A stretch of DNA of 64,000 nt from Saccharomycopsis phalli (taxonomy: Eukaryota > Ascomycota > Saccharomycetes > Ascoideales > Saccharomycopsidaceae), in NCBI GenBank assembly GCA_020342235.1, contig CP073216.1, positions 124,001 to 188,000 on the forward strand. The letters run 5' to 3'. The position numbers and the translations under genes were made by a program. Position 1 is the stretch's first letter. Every line of letters begins with the position of its first letter. This document shows, one piece after another, positions 1 to 9,229 of this stretch. Under the pieces are notes generated by a model, which searched no databases, was not told the origin of the DNA, and saw only the letters and a list, made by a program, of their open reading frames with translations.

Positions 1-199
1 ATATTCTCTTGTGTAAACCTTTGGTATGTTTGATTGTAAAGCAGTCATGCACAAGACAAAATGGAAAACAGTCGACAACCAGCGTACATGGAAATTTCAG
101 CTCACATTGGGTTTTCAATGCAAGACAAAAGCTACAATCCAAATACGCCAACCATGTATTACTATTACAGCATCTTCAACTAATGCATATATTTTATGT

Positions 200-588
200 T
201 TAATAATAAGTATCTTGAGGATCAACGTTTCTCACCCAGTGGTCGCCAAAACATGGAATCTTCTGCAAGAATGTAGTACGGAAGATTGGCACACCCTCAG
301 TCAAGGTGAAGACAAAACCTCCAGCAGCAGCACCAAAAAACACAAGGCTTGGAGTGTAAGCCTTGAGCACATGTAAGGCCCCAGGAGCCGACTTGTATGC
401 TAATCTAGAAATAGTCTAAAAGGCTCTCAAAATGAGAGAACAAGAACATCCATCGCACATTGCTGATCACCTCTTGGAATCCCGCAAAACAGCACATGCA
501 AAGAATCCCCTTATTCGTTTCCCATTTATCGCGAGCACATGTTAGTACCAATTCATATACCAATCTCGATTTCACTTACTTGAACCAT
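200..588 (-). CDS. QCR10: Cytochrome bc1 complex subunit 10 (spliced)
   Basis: Small accessory subunit of respiratory complex III in the mitochondrial inner membrane. It has two exons: 588-580 (ATG plus two codons, MVQ) and 415-200. The intron is 579-416, 164 nt, with a GTAAGT donor and TTTTAG acceptor. The 74-residue product contains KSAPGALHVLKAY, a single hydrophobic span (SLVFFGAAAGGFVFTL), then TEGVPIF and KIP. This matches the S. cerevisiae Qcr10 pattern (LTAYAPNL, FTEGWPKF, KKIP) in order and spacing. Both splice junctions are phase 0, and only the TTTTAG acceptor gives the conserved frame. The TACTAAC branch point lies about 125 nt from the acceptor, far more than in the other introns here. 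A CCAAT box lies upstream. The gene is easily missed because its first exon is only nine bases. Confidence 0.9.
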
Positions 589-631
589 GGTTTGTATTTG
601 TATGGAGCTGGGTTTTTTTCTTGCAATTATA

Positions 632-636
632 ATTGG
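632..636 (-). promoter_or_regulatory. CCAAT box upstream of QCR10
   Basis: CCAAT on the minus strand, about 44 bp before the QCR10 ATG. CCAAT is the core bound by the Hap2/3/5 complex, which drives respiratory genes in yeasts, so the site suits a complex III subunit. A five-base core is common by chance; use of this site is an inference. Confidence 0.4.
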
Positions 637-732
637 CGGTCAGAAATGTAGGGTAATACCATCCAAACATGCCATATACTAAAATCACGGCTACAATTAT
701 TTGAAAAACATAAAATACTAAAAAAAAAATAT

Positions 733-3700
733 TTAATCCTTTTTACGATTAAAGAGTGTGTTTTTAACCTTTTCCACCGCGCCAATGCCTCCTCCGATAA
801 CCTTCCCTCCTCCCTCAATGAACGTCTTACCACCCTCAAAAATGGCAGTGTCAGTGAGATGCTTCTCATCCTTCTTCACCGGGATAATGTACTTAGGTTT
901 GAATCTGAAAACTAAATGAACCACTCCTCCGTTGGCAACTCCCTTCTCGTCCAATAGTTCCACATTAACTTCAGTCGGCGTCCCGTCGGTCTTCACTACC
1001 GATAATGGAAGATCATACTCACCCAAGAAATCATCCTGGCCAGAGCCAAAATCCCAGTCCCAGGCCGAAACCTTCAAAAGCGAGTAGAATCTATTGCTGA
1101 CTTCAAAAGTAGTGCTCTCATTCCAAACAGGATCAAGCGTCTTTTTCTTAGTCTTAGTCTTGTATATCTCCTTTTTGCCTCCATTCAAGTATAATTTGAG
1201 GAACGGATCAGACTTTCCATTACTATCCGCAGCAATCAATGTACTGGCACCAGAAATCTCCACTGTCATGATACCAGAACTTGTGAATCCATCTGCCTCA
1301 GGCAAGGACTCCGCAATAGTAGGAATAAATCTCGATTGAACGTAGACTTCAGAGCCGTCATTCAATCTGACAGCAAACTTGTCGTTGTAGGAACTTTCAA
1401 GCAAATTGAGAGTAGGAATAGTGGTCTCAGTAATTGCCTCCTCAGCTCTGTTAAAGTCAGATTCTTCTACAATTCTGAACGTGGTTTCTGACCAACTTAA
1501 ATCCTTAATGACAGCATCACCAATAGATTCAAAGTCGAATGTAGAATTGGTGATCTTGCTTGAAGTGAACTCAGCGTACCCACCAGCATCAAAGAAAACT
1601 TGCAAGTATGAATTTGTCTTGTTAAATTTGCCTCCAAACAATTGAAAGACAAACACTCCTGATTCATGTTTGACTAAATCTTCCAAAGTGACTCTCTTAT
1701 TATCGATATCATCAAAACTTTTAATTCGAGGAGCTGCTTTAATCGACTCATCAAATTTCCGCAATTCCTTCTGGGCCTCAAGCTTGTCGTCTTTCTCCTT
1801 CTTTTCCTTCTTGGACAATTTTGCGTCGGCTGCATCGGTCTCCACCTTCTTGTCAACTTCAATCTGGATTTTCTTTTCGATCGCAGGATCCAAAACCTTA
1901 GTTAATGGATAGAAACTCAATGAGTAAAAGACACTTCCCTTGGAGAATTTTCTGGCAATCAACTTATTGACTCGCACTTTTTTATCAACGAATTCAGACA
2001 ATTCCCCATCATCTCCTCGGGTTATAATGTCAACTAACTTAACGTCAAAAGAACCAAGAGAACGGTCAGCATGCGACTCCACGTCCATAGCCTCAATGGT
2101 AAGGTTTTGATTAACACTATTGACCGGCACCCACAAAGCTTCATTCCAGTCTGCATCCGTAGTAGAGTCCTTGGCGGTAGTTCTGGCCTTTTGGAAGCCA
2201 TTAAGCAACACTCTGATGTATGGATCGATGGTTCCCACAGTCTCCAAGTTACGCAAGTCTCTAGCCTTGTTGATGACAACTTTCATCACTCCGATAGGAT
2301 CGGTGTATCCAGTGGCGCCAGCAACATCCTTCATCTTAACTGGTTGCCAGAATCCCTGGACCTTTAATTGCCCAAAGCCCTCTGGGAAGTGAAGAATAGG
2401 TCTTTGAATAACAGTTCTGTCAATTATTTCAGACAAAGAACTGCTGATGGAGTTGATTTTCTTTCCGCTACCATCCTTGAGGATCAATGTAACTCTTGTT
2501 GCAGCACGGTTGGTGATGACTTTTCTGGTAGTGACATTCCATTTTGGAGAGTTGTTATTTTTAACTACGCTGGTAGATGTGACTGGCTCATCGTTAATCA
2601 ACAAGTCGACAGACGTTGTCACAGGCTTTTCGGATTCGAACGACGCCTCAACAATTTCAATTCTTGCAATTCCGGTGTTTAATTCCGGTGCCGGCTCAAC
2701 TGATCCATCAATTAATCTGGTTGGAAGGATAGCAGGCAAATACTTCATGTCAAACAAAAAGTCACCAACTGGCTTGTTGTTTCTCATAAAGTGTGTGGCC
2801 ACACCTGTTTGGACAGTTTTTTCCTTTAAATCTTGCAAGTCGTAGTCAATAATACCAATTAAACCGTCCTTACGGTCATCGTTGTAATCGTAGACGCACA
2901 TTCGCAACGGTTCAGTCAAGTTCTTTACCAAAATATAAACAGTCTCGTTCCATTTAGCGTGCTTAGTATCCTCAATAGTTGTGGTCTTAGCACCAACATT
3001 GTTGTTGAAACCAAATGTGACGTATGGGTCCATTGTGTTATCCAAAGTTCTGTCAAACAACTTCAAGTTCTGAGCCTCACGAGGTCTGATGGCCAAGATA
3101 CCAGTAGCTGCGTTAAGATCACCAGACAACAATTGCTCTACATTCAACTGGAAGGAGAATGGAGGAAGAACAAGAGGACCGGAATACTTTTGCAACATTT
3201 CGTAGATAAATGGCCACAACCCAGGAAATGCTAATACTTCCCAATTAAACATGGTGTCGCCCAAGATTTTGGTGACAAAGTCAAACATTGGGAGCTCAGG
3301 CAAGGAGATGTTAATGGTGTCAACATGAGGGAAACTTTCAGTCATGTGGATTCTGATTCTCACAGTGGCTTTGAAAGCAACGTTCTTGATGACAATCGGG
3401 AGGGAAATGCCGAATACGTTGATCTTAATAACAACCTTCTGACTAACACGGTTCTTCAACTGCTTGTATGTCAAGTCGTGTGAGTCGTTTGGAGTGAAGG
3501 AACAGGTCCAGTCCATGACCAAAACATCGTCGGAGGTCTCGCCCAACGTTTTGACAGATTCGACTCTAAAAGGCTTGGAGCCAAGCGTGATGCTGTCGAT
3601 CCAGACACCCTTTACAAATGCTGGAACCAGGGCCAACATTGGTGGAATCATTGGGTTGACATTGTCGGCAACTTGTTGACACACATATGGCTCCAAGAAG

Positions 3701-4402
3701 AGCCAGTACTTGTCCAACAAGGCATTGAACCAGTCCATGGTCTCGTAGTCTGTCTCGATTTTCTTGACCGACATTTCTCTCTGGGTGTTTTCTTTAATTA
3801 TCGTACGGTACTTGCGAATCTGTGTCCGGTAGTACATTGCCGCGGCAACCATGACAAAGAACACTGGAGCCAACGAGAATCGGAAATAACCAATTATCCA
3901 CGACAACAAACCACCGACAAACAAAACCCCTACGTTGTGATACCAGTCACCATAAGCAACCGGAGGCAAAATATCCTCCAAGGATGTTGGTGTGGAAAGC
4001 AAGTCGTCCAATTCCTCATTGGCGGACAATTTGTCGGTCTCCTTCCAGCCTGAAACCTCCTTCCAGCCTCGGAATGTTGCAGGTACAGGCACACGCTTAG
4101 GGGTTTGGTCCTCCTCCTTTTTTCCCTCTTCTGGTTTCTTCTGCTCCTTGGACTCTGGTTTCTTGGTTTGTTCCTTCGACGCCGGTCCATTGGCTTGCTT
4201 TTGTGCCGGTACTTGACCAGCTGCTTTTGCGGGCTCCTTTACTTGGGCGTTGCCGTTTGCTTGCGGTGGAACAGGGACGGTATTTGAACCAGTCCCTGTA
4301 GCTACCCCGGCCTCACCATTCGCCACAGGTTTGAACTGCGCCTTACACGTTAGTTGGGTCCAATTAACAGAGCATTTGCTGACTTACCTCCACTTTGGAC
4401 AT
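733..4402 (-). CDS. TCB1: Tricalbin, ER-plasma membrane tether (spliced)
   Basis: Extended-synaptotagmin-type protein that tethers cortical ER to the plasma membrane and moves lipid. Exon 1 is 4402-4388 (MSKVE), the intron 4387-4336 (52 nt, GTAAGT donor, ACTAAC branch, GCAG acceptor) and exon 2 4335-733, giving about 1205 residues. Exon 2 has no ATG near its start; a GTG-led frame begins at 4326, so the missing start lies in exon 1. Order: Pro/Lys/Glu-rich tail (1-115), hydrophobic hairpin (about 135-175), SMP lipid-transfer domain (about 195-405), then four C2-like domains near 430, 575, 715 and 1030. Asp-rich calcium loops are clearest in the last (ADSNGKSDPF). A charged Lys/Glu stretch near 870-920 links the third and fourth. 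Length fits Tcb1/Tcb2 better than the longer Tcb3; which paralogue it is remains open. Confidence 0.9.
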
Positions 4403-4501
4403 TGCTTAAGACAAGAGCAACTCCGCTGCGTGAAATTTGGAGGAGTGAAATTGGCGGGTAACCACCATCGCTACGTTCCAAAATCACGGATATTTCATTA
4501 G

Positions 4502-5647
4502 CTATATAGTAATGCCTTGGGCAACCGGATGGCCTTTGCAGATCGGATCTTCGCCCGAGGCTATGTTGCATTGATGCATCAACCGCTTATCCTTCTCTGC
4601 AAACTCCCCTGTCACCGAATGCCAAACCTGTCTGTTGGAGAAAATCACCAAGTCCCCAGCAGTCCAGGTGTGTGCATACACATGCTTTGGGGCAATGGCA
4701 GGTCTCATCAACCTGTGTACCTCTTTTCGCGACTCCTCCAACGAGAGAACCTCGCCGGTTTTGTTGCGCACCAATTTATACAAGCAGCACCCGTGAACCT
4801 GTAGACTGTTCTCGCCCGTAATACCATCGGTCCACACCAACGGAAGTCGCTTGACTTTAGACTCCTCCCATTCAGGAAGCTCGCTGAATGGCAACTCTTT
4901 TCCCTCAGACACCATTGTCAATCCATCCGAGGTCGCCCGTGCTGGACCTATAAATATATACGGATGTGGCGCATACACAACCGTAGTGTCGAGCGCAAGT
5001 TCCTTATCCTGGTCAGAGAGTAAGTCAAAGGCATTGGAGCCGGAAATGAACGCAGTCGCACCCTTGGTAAGTTCAAGCGACTCCTTGGTATCCTCATACA
5101 CGACCTTCTGCTTTTCGTCAGCACCAGGTACATGTATACCAAGTAACGTGGTGACTTTTGGAGGTGCCAAATCGTACAACGCAGAATCAATGTGCCATCG
5201 ATAGAATCTTGTCTGGCCGTTTGCAATCTCATCCTCGGTCAATGTCTTTTTGTGGAACGTTCGCTGCGATGGCTGGGTCAATTTGAAGTCCTTCAATCCG
5301 CTGTCCTCTTCCCAGAACCCATTGCCAATAATTTGCACTTGCGGCTGGTCAGGTACGGTCTGGCCATCTTTCTTCAACACCGAGTCCTTGTGCCGAAACG
5401 TTTTCCCATGGCCATAACTCTTTCCCTGCTTATCGCAGGTATCGTCGAATCTAGTAGTAAGAACAAATTGCGACTTTGGCGGCAACTTGGCCTGGTCCGG
5501 AATAACCACCACTTTGTAGGTGTGCAATGCCTTTTCCAAGTCCTTGAAGTCCGACTCGTTCAATGTGCTTGGGTCAGTAACCCCAGATGGAAGTTCAATT
5601 GTGGCTCCCAATGGAGAATCGTGCAACGGCGTGACTTTGATTGGCAT
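4502..5647 (-). CDS. XAN1: Fe(II)/2-oxoglutarate-dependent xanthine dioxygenase
   Basis: TauD-family dioxygenase of 381 residues resembling fungal XanA/Xan1, which hydroxylate xanthine to uric acid in place of molybdenum xanthine dehydrogenase. The iron triad is visible: H152 and D154 in RWHIDSALYDL, and H343 in QVWHSVTGEF; R355 is the expected 2-oxoglutarate-binding arginine. The block APPKVTTLLGIHVP after the HxD motif is typical of XanA. The ATG at 5647 is the first in frame and length matches the family. It lies 99 bp upstream of the tricalbin start on the same strand. Inverted CGG triplets sit in its promoter, as expected for a zinc-cluster regulator. S. cerevisiae lacks this enzyme; here it suggests purine use as a nitrogen source. 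Specificity for xanthine rather than another small substrate is inferred from motif resemblance. Confidence 0.85.
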   Translation of the reverse strand: MPIKVTPLHDSPLGATIELPSGVTDPSTLNESDFKDLEKALHTYKVVVIPDQAKLPPKSQFVLTTRFDDTCDKQGKSYGHGKTFRHKDSVLKKDGQTVPDQPQVQIIGNGFWEEDSGLKDFKLTQPSQRTFHKKTLTEDEIANGQTRFYRWHIDSALYDLAPPKVTTLLGIHVPGADEKQKVVYEDTKESLELTKGATAFISGSNAFDLLSDQDKELALDTTVVYAPHPYIFIGPARATSDGLTMVSEGKELPFSELPEWEESKVKRLPLVWTDGITGENSLQVHGCCLYKLVRNKTGEVLSLEESRKEVHRLMRPAIAPKHVYAHTWTAGDLVIFSNRQVWHSVTGEFAEKDKRLMHQCNIASGEDPICKGHPVAQGITI

Positions 5648-5727
5648 TCTGATTAACTAGATTGTGCTTCCTACCCCAGGCTTTTATTTCACGTCTCCGG
5701 AGCATAGGCCAGTCAATCTGTTATCAG

Positions 5728-5808
5728 CCGCGGACAAACCGCGGTAGGCTGCATATGTAGCCTCAACCGAGACTTACGCAGGTCAATCAATGTCGCTCGG
5801 AGAACCGA
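5728..5808. promoter_or_regulatory. Inverted CGG triplets before XAN1
   Basis: The stretch 81-161 bp before the XAN1 ATG holds CCGCGG-ACAAA-CCGCGG (5728-5744), which contains CGG-N5-CCG, and TCGG-AGAA-CCGA (5797-5808), a CGG-N4-CCG inverted pair. Dimeric Zn2Cys6 activators bind inverted CGG triplets at fixed spacing; the Aspergillus purine regulator UaY uses TCGG-N6-CCGA. The spacing here is not identical, so the regulator is unknown. Confidence 0.45.
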
Positions 5809-5819
5809 ATGATACGTTG

Positions 5820-5945
5820 GGAGTGGCTGATACAGTATTGGAGAATGGCTGACAGTACATTGAGAATGGATGGCACTACATTGAAAATGGATGACGCTAC
5901 GCTGAAAAACGGATGTCACACCAAAGAATGAATCACACTACATTG
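5820..5945. repeat. Degenerate tandem repeat between XAN1 and BIR1
   Basis: About five imperfect copies of a unit near 25 bp built on CACTACATTGAAAATGGATG. They lie in the 355-bp gap between the XAN1 start (5647) and the BIR1 stop (6003). No open frame or RNA gene was seen in the gap. Confidence 0.6.
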
Positions 5946-6002
5946 TAGAACCGAGCACATTGCCTATTAGTATAATCGTCACATCTCATAGCTATTTAAA
6001 CT

Positions 6003-8117
6003 CTATGGCATATTCAAAACAAATTCAATCGCCTTTTCCCCCTCCTTTTCAAACTCTTGTATCATCTGGTCCGACTTCAACCGCAACAACTTAGCGCATT
6101 GCTTCGTCTGGAACTTCACCCATTCGCCAATTCCCATTTCTAATTCCTTCTTTGGAACCTTGGCTATAAACGTGGTCAATATCCCATCAATATCCTCGCT
6201 CAACTGATAGTCCAACTTCGACATATCCTTCAAGAAGCTGTTGGCCTTTTGCAAGTCCTTCAACCCATCGGCAATCTCAGACCGCGGTTTTGGGTGCCAT
6301 TGAGGCTTGCTATCCGCCGTTCGCAACGGGATTCCAGAACTCTTAATATCCGACAACGGGGTCGACTCATCCGCACTCAAAAACTTTGTTCCTTCACTCT
6401 CAGGATTGAACACGGGTGTGCTTATTACCGGGGCAAATGGCTTAACTGGGGTCTTGACTTTTGTAAAGTTGTTGTCAATCTTCTCATACACCGATATGCT
6501 TTCATCAAAGTCAGAGTCGTCGAGATTCGCAGGATTTAAGGAGTAGTTTCTGAAATCCATTTGCGGACTTGCCATGGGCTTGGGCTTGCGCATCTCATGC
6601 ACCACGTCTTCCTTTTCTTCATCGTCCTTTGTAAGTTTTAGCTGAGGTATCGAGGTGAAATTGCTAGTCGGTAAGATATTACTCGAATAAAGACTCGGGT
6701 CCTTCTTTTCAGGCGATATTATGGCCGAGTCATCCATCATAGAGCTCATGTCCAGCATCTCTGGCCCAGGTTGAAACCCAATGTCGTCCACATCTTTTTG
6801 CTGCATCGTGTCGTCGATTTCTTCAATCGGCGGCTGTACACTTGCTGCGGCCTTAAAGTCAGGGACATCATTGTTGGTCGACTCTCCAATTATTTCCGAA
6901 CTCTTCAAATCTATAGCAATACTCTCTGCGGTCTTGCCTTCATCCTGTCCAGCGACAGATTTTTCAATCATGTCTACTTTCAATCGCGTGCCTCTTGGAG
7001 CCCTGCGCCGGGTTCGCGTTGATTTAGCATCATTCTCTTCGTCGCTCGGAAATAGTATTCCTTGTTGCTTGCTCGTTACAGCCAATGGTTTGGCCTTTTT
7101 CACCATCGTCGGGTTATATCGTGTCATGCCTTTCAACTTCCGTAGCGACCGATCTGAACTGGTCAATTCTTCAAAGTCTTCACTATAACGGTTTTCCTTG
7201 TTATCGTCCGTTATCTTTTTCAAAAAGTTTAGCGTGTCATCGGTTTTATCGTCAAGAAGCTTTCCTGATTTTGTCTTGTGGTTACTGGTCGACGCAGCCG
7301 TTAGTACCGATTTGTTTCGCTTGCTTCGCTTGCTCTTCTGACTAGAAGCTACGCTTATCAAAGCGTCCGAATCTTCGACGCCCTCGGAACTTCTTCGCTT
7401 GCTTGTTTTGATGCTCTCCTTGGTTGCTGACGCACTTGGAAGCTTGTCCTGGCTGCTGAAAAAAAAACAGTCGGGCGAATTTTTGCGGTGCTCAGCAAGA
7501 GGATTATCGTTAGGATCCCACTCTTCCAAGGACAATTTACAGTATAGACATACCGTTGTATCGTCCTTTGGGAATTTTGGAATATTGTAGAAGCCCGCGC
7601 CAATTAAACTGAACTTGGACGGCACCTGCTTGTACCAACTCTTGAAGAACTCTTTCCTTACCTTGATGGCTTCTCTAGAGCCAGGGTTGCCAAAGACATC
7701 AACATTTGCCCAATCATAATCCACTAAAGCCATACTGACATCTTTACTACCGACCTTCTTTTTTCCTTTCGCCTTTCCCAGACTTGTGCGATGTATCGAT
7801 GTTTCAATATATCGATCACGCTCCAGTTTGGCTTTAAAGAACAAGGCAAACGCACACTTCGGGCTTATCTCCAAATGTGTCTGCGATATATCAGTGACAT
7901 TTCTCCACCCTGACTGTTTCTTTGAGCACCCTAAACACGTCACCTGGTCTTTTTTGACTTTAGTAGGCGTGAAATAGAAGCCAACAATTGCCATTTGCCC
8001 CGCGCTGGGCGTTTTGTATGGCCAAGAAAGTTCTTCAGTCTTTGATTTACCAACTATCTGATCATTAAATGTCAATACACGCGATTCAATTGACCCAAGT
8101 TCCTCCTTTGACGCCAT
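6003..8117 (-). CDS. BIR1: Survivin-like chromosomal passenger protein Bir1
   Basis: Subunit of the Aurora B/Ipl1 chromosomal passenger complex, acting at kinetochores and the spindle midzone. Two N-terminal BIR zinc domains are clear: C61, C64, H81, C88 in the first and C190, C193, H210, C217 in the second. A long low-complexity region follows with many Ser/Thr and basic clusters, including a KSKRSKRNK nuclear-localisation-like stretch near 265. The C-terminal 120 residues are predicted helical and probably bind Sli15/INCENP and Nbl1/borealin, as in yeast Bir1. The total of 704 residues is somewhat shorter than S. cerevisiae Bir1 (954). The ATG at 8117 is the first methionine, with the BIR fold beginning about 20 residues later. 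The only other BIR-type yeast proteins are orthologues of this one, so the identification is firm. Confidence 0.92.
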   Translation of the reverse strand: MASKEELGSIESRVLTFNDQIVGKSKTEELSWPYKTPSAGQMAIVGFYFTPTKVKKDQVTCLGCSKKQSGWRNVTDISQTHLEISPKCAFALFFKAKLERDRYIETSIHRTSLGKAKGKKKVGSKDVSMALVDYDWANVDVFGNPGSREAIKVRKEFFKSWYKQVPSKFSLIGAGFYNIPKFPKDDTTVCLYCKLSLEEWDPNDNPLAEHRKNSPDCFFFSSQDKLPSASATKESIKTSKRRSSEGVEDSDALISVASSQKSKRSKRNKSVLTAASTSNHKTKSGKLLDDKTDDTLNFLKKITDDNKENRYSEDFEELTSSDRSLRKLKGMTRYNPTMVKKAKPLAVTSKQQGILFPSDEENDAKSTRTRRRAPRGTRLKVDMIEKSVAGQDEGKTAESIAIDLKSSEIIGESTNNDVPDFKAAASVQPPIEEIDDTMQQKDVDDIGFQPGPEMLDMSSMMDDSAIISPEKKDPSLYSSNILPTSNFTSIPQLKLTKDDEEKEDVVHEMRKPKPMASPQMDFRNYSLNPANLDDSDFDESISVYEKIDNNFTKVKTPVKPFAPVISTPVFNPESEGTKFLSADESTPLSDIKSSGIPLRTADSKPQWHPKPRSEIADGLKDLQKANSFLKDMSKLDYQLSEDIDGILTTFIAKVPKKELEMGIGEWVKFQTKQCAKLLRLKSDQMIQEFEKEGEKAIEFVLNMP

Positions 8118-8273
8118 ACTTTGGAACTCTTTGAATTATTATTATCAACTAACAAACATAAATAAACAACAGTCACGTGATGCACATGTCATCACCCGGA
8201 CTGTCCTATGATGTTCAAGCAAACTTAATACAATTCGACAAGGGCATAAATTGAAGTGCTTAAATCAAAAGGA

Positions 8274-8345
8274 TCATAAAGGAAATTCATAAAGGGAGTT
8301 CATAAAGGGAGTTCATAAAGGGAGTTCATAAAGGGGTCATAAAGG
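8274..8345. repeat. 13-bp tandem repeat in BIR1 upstream region
   Basis: Five to six copies of TTCATAAAGGGAG, the central three nearly perfect, in the 286-bp gap between the BIR1 start and the INH1 stop. A CACGTG palindrome lies closer to BIR1 at 8174-8179. The array could alter BIR1 promoter spacing; no function is shown by the sequence. Confidence 0.8.
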
Positions 8346-8403
8346 ATTTATAAAATGTTCACCAGGGTTCACCATGTGTCATAAGTTGCGGGGTATAGTA
8401 CAG

Positions 8404-8752
8404 CTAAACAAGCTCCTCAGCGTCATTTAGCTTCTTCTCCAACAGGTAGCTTTGGCTTTTGATAGCATTCAATTGTCGTTTCAATTCGGTAAGAATTTGG
8501 GCTTGTCTTTGCTGGACATAATAGTTTTCAATTGCCTTTTCGCGTTTCTGGAAATTAGTACAAGATCAACCACGAACATATTTTTGTACAACTTACAGTG
8601 AAAGAATCTGAATAGCCATCTTGTCTAGCATGTGATCCAACAGCACCATCTGAGTAGAATCGCAACAGGGTGATTCTTAGTATTGATCTGGCAATTGGCA
8701 CTGAAGCACACTTCAACGGGATCATTGATAATTGGAACGAGAACGGCGTCAT
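8404..8752 (-). CDS. INH1: Mitochondrial F1F0-ATPase inhibitor (spliced)
   Basis: IF1-type inhibitor that blocks ATP hydrolysis by F1 when the membrane potential falls. Exon 1 is 8752-8597 (52 codons), the intron 8596-8548 (49 nt; GTAAGT donor, TACTAAT branch, CAG acceptor) and exon 2 8547-8404, giving 99 residues. The start is a likely matrix presequence with Arg and hydroxyl residues, followed by RFYSDGAVGS and SDSFT|KREKAIENYYVQQRQ. This matches yeast Inh1 (RFYSEGSTG, EDSFVKRERATEDFFVRQR) on both sides of the splice. A C-terminal coiled coil, which dimerises IF1, ends at EKKLNDAEELV. The phase-0 junction falls inside the inhibitory core, so only the spliced product is functional. A CTG codon at residue 87 aligns with serine in S. 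cerevisiae Inh1, in keeping with CUG-to-Ser decoding. Confidence 0.93.
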
Positions 8753-9229
8753 ATTGAAAAAAAAATGTTATTTAAAAAAGATAAGGAGAATCTATCTCAA
8801 AGTGGAGATCTCAGCATTTATTATATAATGATCACCCCTTGTTGGTTACGTGCCCTGTGCAGAAAGTTAAATCTAGATTAATTAGGGTTACCGGAACAAG
8901 AGAGTTTAAAGGAATAGTCGATCTTTAGTTTTGTTGCTGTATATGGGTTGCTATCAAAAAGGTTGTGTGCTATTATAGGCTGTGTGGTTTTAATCTGGAT
9001 TTTTTGACTGGCAAATGCTTGTACTGTTAGAAGATATAGAGGTGATAACATACAAACAGCTTGCAATTCAAATATTCAAATCCATTAATTGAAAAATGAT
9101 CAATTTCTATAAAACATCTCTGTAGTTCCCCATTGTGCACATTTATTTCCTTGTCTCTTGCCCTCTACGCGAAAATGCTATACGCACTCCACATGAATTG
9201 AAGAATTTGATGCATGCAAAGTAATTAAA
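8753..9229. other. Intergenic: divergent INH1 / SNRNP40 promoters
   Basis: A 477-bp AT-rich gap between divergent genes. It has short poly-A runs and no recognisable RNA gene. An open frame of up to 57 codons from an ATG (9051 to 8878, minus) begins with a hydrophobic stretch but has no recognisable family; I treat it as chance. Confidence 0.6.

Noticed and set aside
8878-9066. 57-62 codon frame on the minus strand with a signal-like hydrophobic start
   Set aside because: The longest version opens with TTG, it lies in a divergent promoter region, and it has no recognisable family or supporting context.
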